From: Macrosoma leucophasiata
Lineage: Eukaryota; Arthropoda; Insecta; Lepidoptera; Hedylidae
Length of the DNA: 64,000 nucleotides
Direction of reading: 5' to 3'
Assembly (NCBI GenBank): GCA_036365455.1
Contig: JAWQUS010000009.1
Location: forward strand, 1,518,001-1,582,000
Under the pieces are notes generated by a model. It saw nothing but the letters and a program-made list of their open reading frames with translations. It was not told where the DNA came from and did not search any database. This document shows positions 10,008-19,247 of this stretch, in pieces (position 1 is the stretch's first letter; every line of letters begins with the position of its first letter). A program made the translations under genes and the position numbers.

Positions 10008-10107
10008 CCTCAGGAGTGGTAACGCATCTGCATTTTGACCTGCAGTCATCACTTAACATCAATGTGAACTGCATGCTTGTTTGGCACTTCCATTGCATTA
10101 AAAAAAT
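10008..10107 (+). mobile_element. Family A repeat, 3' part left after deletion
   Basis: Begins abruptly at gcctcaggagtgg. The 5' half was removed by the 884-bp deletion in unit 2. Confidence 0.85.
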
Positions 10108-10165
10108 ACATACAAACACGATACGCTAACTTGTCTTTATTACCTACAGGTACTTTTGAGGGATA

Positions 10166-10212
10166 GGTACAGATTTAGCACAGTTCATATTGTACTGTGC
10201 TAAATCTGTACC
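10166..10212. repeat. Perfect 19-bp inverted repeat (hairpin), unit 2
   Basis: Identical to 5341-5387: arms ggtacagatttagcacagt and its reverse complement with a 9-nt loop. Confidence 0.85.
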
Positions 10213-10219
10213 ACTAACT

Positions 10220-10531
10220 GCCCCAGTAGCCTAGTGGTAGCAGGCCACTACTACTACGCTGGAGGTCCTGGGTTCGATTCCCGGGTCGGGGACTATCAGA
10301 GATGACGGTTTAAAATCCTTTATCTCTGGTTTTATTGGGATTTTCCATTTTCTGGAAGTTTCCCAGTACCTCGGAGTTTGGTAATGTGCCCGGAGATGGC
10401 AACAGGCTCGCCACCTGTTACATGGGTCAAAACGTAACCGGCGAATCGTGGGTGTTTGCATGTATGCTTCAATGCATGCATTTACCTCTGCCTATCCCTT
10501 CGGGGATTACAGGCGTGAAGTTACGTTTTTT
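10220..10531 (+). mobile_element. tRNA-headed SINE, family C, unit 2 copy
   Basis: Same head and body as 5395-5698. It also retains the segment aacaggctcgccacctg, which is missing in unit 1. Confidence 0.75.
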
Positions 10532-10669
10532 TAGGAACCAGCCAGCGCGAGTGATCTGCGCTGGTAATAGGCGCTGAGTTTCTAAACAAAGCACAAAACC
10601 AGCGCCGATAAGTGCTGACAGAGAATAGGTATGTAATAATACTACGTATATTTTACACGATAACACATC

Positions 10670-10950
10670 GACGTCCCGCCCGATTTCCCTGCCTCACATA
10701 ACCTCCTCGCCTCTTATGGGCGACGTTTGGTATTCTCTACGTGCTTCGTACACAGGTGCTCACGTCACCGATTGATGTGATCTATTACACAATAGAGACC
10801 AAATTAAGCGTTTGTATGGATTTTTGGCGGAGTGTCCGCGGTGTGGCGCTGACCAGTGCGTTTCGAAGCTTGTCAGAAACTGTCGGAGACGTCCGCGCTT
10901 TCGGTGCCGGCTGCCAGCTGACGTAGGTAAGTTAAGGTACCTAGCAATTC
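10670..10950 (+). other. GC-rich block with donor-like site, unit 2
   Basis: Counterpart of 6240-6530 with the same gtag|gtaagtta junction. Function unknown. Confidence 0.3.
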
Positions 10951-11077
10951 GTGTAGTTAGATATAAACCCGTAGGTGAATATAAAAATTACACGACAACA
11001 TCTACTTGAACTGTAAAAACTGCTCGATAGCTAAGTAGTACGCAACTTTACTTTAACTTTACTAACTTTACTTTTTA

Positions 11078-11373
11078 CTGGTGGTAGAGCTCCAGTGACG
11101 GAGCTCGCGGGCGTAGGCACCACCGCATTACCTAATATACTTGCCGCTAAATGGTAGTGTTTAGCACTATCGTGTTCCGGTCAGGTGGTAATGTACGGCC
11201 CTGTAATTTCCGGCACAGAGGCATAACACCTTAGGCCTCAGGAGTGGTAACGCATCTGCATTTTGACCTCGGTCTTTGTGTGGGTGTCTATAGGCTGCAG
11301 TCATCACTTAACATCAATGTGAACTGCATGCTTGTTTGCCACTTCCTTTACATAAAAAAAATAAAAGAAAAAA
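11078..11373 (+). mobile_element. Family A repeat, full, unit 2 only
   Basis: The empty site in unit 1 reads cgcaact-tagttcttg (6628-6644). In unit 2 the repeat lies between cgcaact, plus about 27 bp of tttact-like filler, and aacttagttc. This dates the insertion after the duplication. Confidence 0.9.
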
Positions 11374-11712
11374 CTTAGTTCTTGCGTGATTCCCAACTTC
11401 ATAATTATTTAGAAAAAGTCGATTAGATTTTTTAAGCCCAATTTATGATTTTTTAATGGTTTACGCGGCTGTAAAAAAAAGGATCAGTTTGTAGATATTG
11501 CAATGAATCGCGACGTGTAACCGATCAAAGCGACTATTTCTGGAATCCGACAATTTTACCAACCTTTCACACGATACATGCATCGGATTACGCACGAGTA
11601 GGCTGCACACTTTCCTGTTCTTTATTCCTTAGTCAAATTCAAAATCTAGTTTTACTCCAATGAAAGTACATATAAATCGCTTAAAAAGAAATAGCAGTGT
11701 GCAACGATATAC

Positions 11713-12100
11713 ATTTTTTTTTATGTTATGGAAGTGGTAAACAAGCATGCAGTTCACATTGATGTTAAGTGATGACTGCAACCTTTAGACACCGACACAA
11801 AACCAAGGTCAAAATGCAGATGCGTTACCACTCCTGAGGCCTAAAGTGTTATGCCTCTTTGCCGGAAATTACAGGGCCGTACACGATAGTGCTGAACAAT
11901 ACCATTTGGCGTCTAGTATATTAGGTAATGCGTTGGTTCCTACGCCCGCGAGCTCCGTCCCTGGAGCTCAACCACATCCGTGGAGCACAGGGTCCCAGAT
12001 GAAAACCAGCGTCAAGTAGATCATATCTGCTTGCGGCAGATTGATTAGGTATAATGCGGTGTGCCTACGTCTTCGAGCTACATAACTCTACCACCAGTAA
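11713..12100 (-). mobile_element. Family A composite (two overlapping copies), unit 2
   Basis: Same structure as 7009-7417, with a further small deletion after agggccgtaca. Confidence 0.8.
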
Positions 12101-12273
12101 ACTTGCATATTTAAAACTTGTATACCTTTTTGCTACCTTCATTACGTATTAAACTCGAAGTATTAGTGCAATGCGAGCTATATTTATATCTAAAGTAACT
12201 TCTATTGTATAGTATCCCCGCTATTCCCAACTAATAGTAGGAGTAGCCAACGCCCGAGCAAGTTCTGCGGCTT

Positions 12274-12492
12274 CTAGTTCGTCGTCCCGTATGCTAATTC
12301 CGCCAATGAGCCTGCAAATTGCGACGTCCAAATGCATGTATCTATATCCTCGCTTCTAATTAATACTGCGGTCTCGCACTTGTCATTTGAACCAACTCTA
12401 TTACACACCAGTGAATTTGAGGTTGGATGATATATAAGACTATATTGCATAGGTTTAAGACCTATTATATTTTGGTATGCTTGTTGGAGCAT
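12274..12492 (-). CDS. Unassigned small ORF, unit 2 (72 codons)
   Basis: Minus-strand frame starting ATG 12490-12492 and ending TAG 12274-12276. Its last 60 residues equal the unit 1 ORF, apart from V/I. Cysteine-containing, with no signal peptide and no recognised family. It lies just downstream, on the same strand, of the open segment 12510-12697, so both might derive from one lost gene. Confidence 0.3.
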   Translation of the reverse strand: MLQQAYQNIIGLKPMQYSLIYHPTSNSLVCNRVGSNDKCETAVLIRSEDIDTCIWTSQFAGSLAELAYGTTN

Positions 12493-12509
12493 AGCGCCTG
12501 CTCTAATTA

Positions 12510-12697
12510 ATTAGCAACGATATGTCGCACCATTTTAGCTAGAACTGTTTCATAAGGTTTTATATCAAAATCATAGTCATATTCATTGTGTCTTCCACCT
12601 TTGCTCATATCGGAGACAATACACGTATTTTCATCACATTTTGGAATTTTTATTGAAGAGTTGGCAAAGTCCCCAACAATGCTACGTCAACTTTTCT
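12510..12697 (-). CDS. Possible terminal exon remnant (unrecognised)
   Basis: The minus strand is open from just after a TGA at about 12698 to a TAA at about 12510. It gives a charged peptide including KIPKCDENTCIVSD and DFDIKPYETVLAKMVRHIV. There is no ATG near its start, but it is preceded by gacgtag|c, a possible acceptor. It looks more protein-like than the chance frames around it. Most of it (12481-12682) is absent from unit 1. No family recognised. Confidence 0.3.
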
Positions 12698-12904
12698 ATT
12701 CAAACAGATTCATAGTAACACCCTAAGTTAATTAAATGTCCTGAGAATGTCAACAATTGTGTACTTTTACGATAAAAATGCTCACAAATCGACGACTTAG
12801 GCGAAACTAGTTTTGCAATCGGATCGGTGCAGGTCGCTCGTGTCGTTTGGGCGAGACTATTTGATACGCGAACATAGCTCGCATCAAACAAAGGTCTGCA
12901 GTTT

Positions 12905-13050
12905 CCATTGTATGGGTTCCGTAGCTTACAAGGAACCTTTGCAATTTCCACCCTGTTCGTTCGTCCGTCTGTCTGTCTACAGCAAAAAGAGAAACCTAAG
13001 AATCATATTAACAGGTCCCCAGTCCCATGAATCACATGTGAGCATTTGCA
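12905..13050 (+). repeat. gggttccgta-type repeat fragment (family G)
   Basis: Carries tgggttccgtagcttac and the run gttcgttcgtccgtctgtctgtct, as in 38795-38935 and 52185-52835. Confidence 0.55.
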
Positions 13051-13085
13051 TTTTTTGATTTTTTTACAAAAGGACAGGGAATTGG

Positions 13086-13388
13086 TCTTTATAATGTAAG
13101 GAACTGCCTGCTTGAATGCCACCTGCATACAAGCATGCAATTCACATTGATGTTAAGTGATGACTGCAGCCTATAGACGTCTACACGAAAACCAGATATC
13201 AAAATTCAGACGCGTTGCTACCCTTGAGACCTAGTCGTTATGTCTCTGTGATAGTTATTACGGGGCCATACATTAATTACCATATAACCGGAACACGATA
13301 GTGCTGAATACCATTTGGCGGCAGATAGAGGTAATGCGGTGGTGCCTACGCTCACGAGCTCCGTCACTAGAGCTCTACCATCATTAAA
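13086..13388 (-). mobile_element. Family A repeat, diverged full copy
   Basis: Reverse orientation, from aagcatgcaattcacattg to gtcactagagctctaccat. Clearly older than the copies in the duplication. Confidence 0.8.
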
Positions 13389-13479
13389 ATTACCTATTCA
13401 ATAATACCTTAATGCAGAGAGTACGCGTCTACCTCTTCAAAATACTCTACATAATTATAGGTACGAAGAAACAAAATTA

Positions 13480-13780
13480 TGAGGGGATACAAGTCTCTCT
13501 TTGGAGTTTTGGCGGAACCTTGAAAGATGCGTGTGGTGCTCTTATTTAATAAAGTCGATGGCATTTTGTTTGATACAGGCTTATTACAGTGCTCGTGTAT
13601 AATGAAATAGTATAACAGTGCGAAAACACGTTCTTTCGGGTTGCCTCCAAACTTCATTGTAAATGTTCTGGTAAAGTATCCATCGACTGAAAAATTGACT
13701 GACTGACTCTGACTTTTACGTTGCATAATACGAATACAAAATATCGTTTTACTTGACACTAGCAACATGTATAACAAGCG
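13480..13780. repeat. Dispersed repeat, family H
   Basis: Shares ttttggcgga-ccttgaaa...gtggtgctctta with 42015-42060, and aacttcattgtaaatgt...ggtaaagta...actgactgact...aaatatcgttttact with 35980-36240. A 122-codon frame crosses it on the minus strand, but the repeat nature argues against a gene. Confidence 0.55.
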
Positions 13781-13789
13781 ATGCCATAA

Positions 13790-15030
13790 AATAAAAAAAT
13801 AAAAAAAGTCTCTCTTTCTTCGTTAAATAACATCTTTAAAGTCGACAATTTAGAGACAGAGGAGTTCTTAATAATCTTTTGCTCAGTTTACCTCGATAAA
13901 ACGAAGATATCTTGCAACCTTCCAAAATAATTGGCAATTAAATGCAGCCGAAGCAGCGGCCATATTGTCCTGGCGACATTCTGAAAGACACTATCGCGTA
14001 CCTGTGGCTCGGCTTCATTCTCTTTAAATTATTCTAACACTTTGATATTGCATAACTGGTGTATCTTGTGGTATGGAGCACATCTCTAGCACTTGAATAA
14101 TGGATAACTTCGTATATTTGTATGTCTCACCATGTTCGAGAAGGCCAGAATATTTATAGGTGCTACTTAATAGTGAATTTCAAAATGGCCGGTCAGCTGC
14201 ATTATGAATTATGAATTTATGCCTAAAACAACTTATCAATTGATTGAATCACTTAGCTGCTTCATAACTTGCTAGTGACTCTCCATTCTAACGTCAGAAT
14301 GGCAAGTCAATCTTTGGAGCTGGGTAAGTATATATATATACTGGAATTTTTGTAAGTCAATATTGCTTATCATTAGCTTATTTCATAATGTATAACCCTA
14401 AATCCTATTATCCTATAGATATAGATATAGTTATAGATATAGATATAGATAGATATAGATAGAGTTGCATAGTCCATTGCGCAGGATAGAAAAAGACAAG
14501 AGAACGATTAGCAAACCTTAATCTAAAATTCAGTTATGAATAAGGGGACAAATATTCACTAGAGAACCATCATTAATTCAATCGTCCATCCAGATCTTAT
14601 TAGTTTAAACAAGCTTAATATAACTCGGACGGAGCAATAACATGTCAACATAAGCCAAACTACGATCCATCATTGTACCAGAGTTAATCTAAATGCATGT
14701 CAGCGTTACACGGATATCAAAACGCTAACAAGGTTGCAGATTCACATAAATCAGTGGATTTTCATGTGCTTGGTAAATTTTTCAAAACAATGAAAATACG
14801 AAAGGGTAGCGGTGATTTATTTCGTTTTATAATTTTCCGTCAAAATGTGCTACGAGGTTAATTTAACGTACTTATAAAGTTAGAGATACTGCAGTAGAAC
14901 TTTTGAAATGACTATTACAGTATGACTATTACAGACTTTAATATAAAAAACGGAACGTTGTTCTAAGATATTCCTAACTATATAATTACTAAATAATATT
15001 CAAAATAATAACATCATTTATATAACTATT
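13790..15030. other. Mostly single-copy AT-rich DNA
   Basis: No repeat family is recognised apart from a (ATAGAT)n microsatellite at about 14415-14462. It holds one candidate exon (14295-14324), listed separately. Confidence 0.4.
14255..14324 (+). other. Candidate first coding exon
   Basis: ATGGCAAGTCAATCTTTGG begins at 14299 in a fair initiation context (cagaATGG). After eight codons plus one base it meets gtaagtatat, a consensus donor. An A/T-rich aatatttataggt lies about 150 bp upstream. No partner exon is seen nearby, so this is weak. Confidence 0.2.
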
Positions 15031-15039
15031 TATCTCACA

Positions 15040-15145
15040 CACGCAGTTCACATTGATGTTAAGTGATGACTGTAGCCTGCACAAAGACCAAAAGTCAAAA
15101 TGCAGATGCTACCCCTGAGACCTCAGTTGTTATGTCTCTGTATAG
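15040..15145 (-). mobile_element. Family A repeat, partial
   Basis: From cgcagttcacattgatg to gttatgtctctgtatagtta, with several internal losses. Confidence 0.75.
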
Positions 15146-15146
15146 T

Positions 15147-15359
15147 TATTACATCATTAAATTAACTCTCAATTTGCCACGAGATACTCTTGAGATCGAA
15201 ACTATTCTCCGATTTGAACAAATTGACGAAAATTTCATTACGATCAGCGGCATAACACTGACGGCTCGGCAATATTGTTATTCAGACGTCCGTAAAGTAA
15301 TTGAAAACATGATCAAAGCGATCGTCAATGTTTACACTAACACGGTGATGTTAAATTAA
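15147..15359 (+). CDS. Orphan reading frame after a repeat (about 70 codons)
   Basis: Downstream of the family A fragment the frame stays open to TAA 15357-15359 and reads as a plausible helical segment (PRDTLEIETILRFEQ, then ARQYCYSDVRKVIENMIKAI). Codon use is less AT-skewed than in surrounding chance frames. The upstream part of the frame lies in the repeat and is not meaningful. It may be an exon or a captured gene end. Not recognised. Confidence 0.3.
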   Translation, partial: YYIIKLTLNLPRDTLEIETILRFEQIDENFITISGITLTARQYCYSDVRKVIENMIKAIVNVYTNTVMLN

Positions 15360-15484
15360 TTGTAGACTTGCTGCCGGCGGCTTTCCGCGTTTGGATTTTG
15401 TAATTTGATGTTAGATATAACTTTATGGGGTAAATCGAAAACTTGAGGATTATAATCATATAAGTACAACAATAATAATAATAA

Positions 15485-15600
15485 TAATGGCAACCATTGA
15501 TACGTCCCACTGCTGGGCACGAGTCTCTCCCCTTCTTGGGAGGAGGCCTGAAGCTTACTCCACCACGCTGCTGCAATGCGGGTTGGTGGAGATAAGGGTT
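15485..15600 (+). repeat. cccactgctgggcacg-type repeat (family I)
   Basis: Contains cgtcccactgctgggcacga, gaggaggcctgaagc, and caccacgctg...gcgggttggtgga, a word set I know from lepidopteran genomes. A second fragment lies at 27530-27592. Confidence 0.6.
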
Positions 15601-15989
15601 TCAGTTTATTCATTTATTTAATATAATTAGGCTCCTGGAGAGCACTTTTACATCGTCATCTTTTTTTAAACTAACCTAGAGTAAATAACCACTAATAATA
15701 ATCAAAAACACATAATAAATTAAATAGACACTGAACAATTTTGTATAATATGGAAAGCATCAATTATTTACAAATTCCTCCATTTCCCCATTTCAAAAGT
15801 TTCAAAACTGAGAAAGAATGAATTTGGTCGTCATAATAAAGGTTATTCACTTGGCAGAATTCCAAGGGCAGTCAATACTGAGAAAAACTCAGCCACTGAA
15901 GAAACTCAGTACATCTCTTTTGAATATAAACTTAAATCTAATACAGTCTGTAAATCCAAAGTACAGGTTTTCGAAATAGCCTGGGAGCA

Positions 15990-18900
15990 ATCGCTTCAAT
16001 CCCATGGTGTAGTGTCATTAAGATAATCACATGTTTTATAATAGTTGCACATGTATAAGCGTTTTTTGATAACTTTCTTAAATTTATTAATCGAAAGACT
16101 GAACATCTTCAGGTATTTCGTTAAAGAAGCGTATACATTGACCTTTAAAAGAATTACTCACCCTATGCAGTCGTGTTGTGTGCACAAACAACTTGTGTTT
16201 GTTCCTAGTATTCATATAATCATTAGCTCTACTAGGAAATTCGCTAATATTTTTACATACATACAGTACATTTTCGTAAATGTATTGCGAAGCTACAGTC
16301 AATATATTTATTTCCTTAAATTTATCTCTGAGAGACACTCGCGGACTTAGCCCGTAGATAGCACGCACAGCTCTTTTCTGTAAAACAAAAATGGTGTTGA
16401 CATCGGCGGCATGCCCCCATAGCAAAATTCCATAGGACATAATACTGTGAAAATAGCTAAAATAAACCAATCGAGCCGTCTCAACGTCATTTAAGGATCG
16501 TATCTTTTTTACCGCAAACGCTGCGGAGCTTAGTCTACTTGATTGGAAATATGAGGACCCCACTTCAATTTTGTATCCACGGTCCAAGAAATACCGTGGA
16601 GTCTACTAATTCCAATGCTTCCTCGTTTAGTTTCACATTGGTTGCAACCTGTTTAACGTTAGGTGTACAAAATTTAATACATTTTGTCTTTCTACTATTT
16701 AACAGTAGGTTGTTAGCACTAAACCAATGTACTATTTTAGAGAGGGCATTGTTTACATCGTCACAAGCTACTTGTTGCCTTTTCATTTTGAATATGAGAG
16801 AGGTATCATCTGCAAATAATATCATTTCTTGATTATCGTTAACAATGTATGGCAAGTCATTAATATAAACTAAAAACAGAAATGGACCCAGAATTGAGCC
16901 TTGCGGGACCCCCATATCCATCAAAGTGCCAGGAGATCTCGTTCCATTTATATCAACATACATGGTTCTCGAGCTTAAATATGAAGTCATAAGTTCGAGA
17001 GCGGTATCTCGAATTCCGTAGTGGTATAATTTTCTGACCAATGTTTCATGCTGGACGCAATCAAATGCTTTGGATAAGTCACAGAATACCCCTAGAGCAT
17101 CCTGTGATTCTTCCCAAGCTTCAAAAATGTGTTTGACAAGTTCAACACCTGCATCAGTAGTTGAACGACCCTTGGTAAATCCAAATTGTTTTACATGTAA
17201 AAGTTTATGACGATTGAAGTGTGAAAGTAATTAATTTAAAAAGAGCCTTTCAAAAATTTTACTTAAAGTGGGTAGCACAGAAATGGGTCTGATATTTGTG
17301 GGGTCACTTGTACTACCGGATTTGAATAATGGAATAACTTTACTATTTTTCATTAAATCAGGAAACACACCACTTACAATACTGTTGTTAAACATAGTCG
17401 CTAAATATGGTGCGATTATGTCTATTACTGAGTGTACAATTTTTACAGATATGCCCCATAAATCACTAGTATTCTTAATTTTAATACATTTAAAAGCATG
17501 CATAGAATCTGCAGTGCTTACTAACTTAAAATTAAACTTAAATTTACTTTCTTTTACACTATGTAGTAATAACGATTCAGCGACGGTAGGAGAAGAAATG
17601 AGGTCTTCAGTGGTAGAAACTGCAATATTGGCAAAGAAAGTTTCGAATGCTGAGGCAAATTCTTTGTCAGTTGAAATAAGTGCGTTGTCAATAATTAAAT
17701 TAAAATCAGAGTTGCGCTCAGTACATTTTCCAGTTTCGCTATTAATGACATTCCATGTCGCTTTAATTTTATTTGCAGAATTTTTAATTCTATTTTTAAT
17801 ATGTAGTGACTTAGCTATGGCACACACTTTTTTAAATATCTTTGAATACATTTTAACATAATGTTTAAAAGAATTACTATGATTATATGATCTTTCACCA
17901 TAAAGTTCATACAATCTCTGCCTCTCTTATGTATTCCAACAGTCGCCCATTCATTAAATGACATATGACTTCTTACATTTTTGGTCTTTTTAGTAAAGAT
18001 TAGATTGTACTCTTTTGCAATAATGTCAAAAAAGTTACTGTATAATATATTTGGATCATCATGGTACTGTACATATGTCTGTAAGTTTTGGCTTAATATT
18101 TTCTCTAAATTTCTTAATCCGCTTCGCATTGATAGGAACAAACATTATGTCATGTTTTGAATTTCTTTTTTTGATTTCATCATAAAAGGATATTAGTTGA
18201 CCACAGTGATCAGAACTTAATTCAGTAAAAACATGTTTTTGGTTAGGTTTGAAATCAATAAATATATTGTTTTTATATTATTTCGCATTAACACATGCTT
18301 GTGAAATATATTTTATTTTAAAGAAAAATGGAAAGAAAAATTTGACTTCAGGCGAGACTCGAACTTGCGGCCTACTGGGAATCTAGTCCAGCCGCTCTTC
18401 CATCAGAGCGGCTGACCATTTGAGCTACTGAAGGACTTCAGTAGGCCGCAAGTTCGAGTCTCGCCTGAAGTCAATTTTTTCTTTCCAATTTTCTTTAAAA
18501 TAAAATAAATATATTGTCTATGCAGGTCGCAGAGCACTGGGTGATTCTGGTAGGTTCAAGAAACACATGCAAATTATATGACATCAGTAATGATTTAAAT
18601 CGAATACATGTTGGCGTTTCATCTAGTAGATTAATGTTAAAATCACCACAAACAATAATATGTTTCTTCAATTCAAATAATTTGGTCAACACCTCATCCA
18701 ATTGTTTTTCAAAATAATCGTATAACCCACTTGGAGGTCTATATTTACATAAAATTATCAAGCGCTCAAGCTCAACACAGGCTATTTCAATAGTTCGTTC
18801 AATAGACAGATTTATTATGTCCCTACGTTCCTTAAATTTAAGGTTTTTATTTAACAATATTAGAGAGCCACCACGTATTGCATGTGTTCTACTGAACGAA

Positions 18901-19200
18901 CTACCAACCTGGTGCCTGCTGAAATTGAATATTAATTCATGGGATTTCAACCAATGTTCTGTAAAACAACAGATGTCTACATTACGATCATTCATAAATA
19001 ACTCAATTTCTAAGTCTTTACCCATCATCCCTTGTATATTCTGGTGCACCAGGATAACAATATTACTTTTTTTGCTTAACTTAATTTTATTACTAAGTGG
19101 TGGATTTCTCTCTACCTTTTTAAAGTGGGAGCAAGAGGCTGTCTCTTTTGTCTCTAAATTTAATTTAAATTATTTGGTTCAAGAACCGAATTAGATGTCA
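15990..19200 (-). pseudogene. CR1-group ORF2: endonuclease/reverse transcriptase, decayed
   Basis: The APE-type endonuclease begins with HQNIQGMMGK (about 19045), then FTEHWLK, CGDFNINLLD, and IDNIF/SSDHCG; this last pair is split by the SINE inserted at 18271-18504. The RT domain has RPISVLPTLSKIFERLF, KQFGFTKGRSTTDA, VFCDLSKAFDCVQHETLV, GVPQGSILGPFLF and the catalytic LFADDTSLIF (about 16820). Damage: an in-frame TAA at about 17231 just after FERLFLN, and frameshifts near 17920, 16590, 16535 and after 16087, where the true C-terminus (KKVIKKRLYM...) is in another frame. It encodes nick-and-prime activity in intact relatives but is inactive here. Confidence 0.85.
18271..18504. mobile_element. 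Foldback SINE, family B, copy 2 (13-bp TSD)
   Basis: Inverted arms ttttatattatttcgc...cttcaggcgagactcg and cgagtctcgcctgaag...tctttaaaataaaataa meet over a short centre (gagctactgaaggacttcagtag). TSD ataaatatattgt at 18258-18270 and 18505-18517. It splits the endonuclease frame of the CR1 ORF2. Shortest of the four foldbacks. Confidence 0.85.
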
Positions 19201-19247
19201 ATTGTATATAGTTGTTTTTCACATTATTGGTAGTGCAACTACTCAAT

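Larger units (their letters stand above)
7806..12695. repeat. Tandem segmental duplication, unit 2
   Basis: Direct copy of 2246-7805. Differences: a 140-bp AT-rich insertion at about 8036-8180 beginning (TTTAT)n; an 884-bp deletion (equivalent of 4305-5188); loss of the stretch equivalent to 5697-5830; absence of the 5838 family A insertion; a new family A insertion at 11078-11373; and an extra 202 bp at 12481-12682. Confidence 0.9.

Noticed and set aside
13409..13777. 122-codon minus-strand gene
   Set aside because: The sequence recurs in pieces at 35980-36240 and 42015-42060 with disrupted frames. It is repeat DNA.
16045..19194. Plus-strand frames inside the CR1-group ORF2 (101, 97, 197, 67 and 125 codons)
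   Set aside because: Antisense shadows of the reverse-transcriptase and endonuclease frames.
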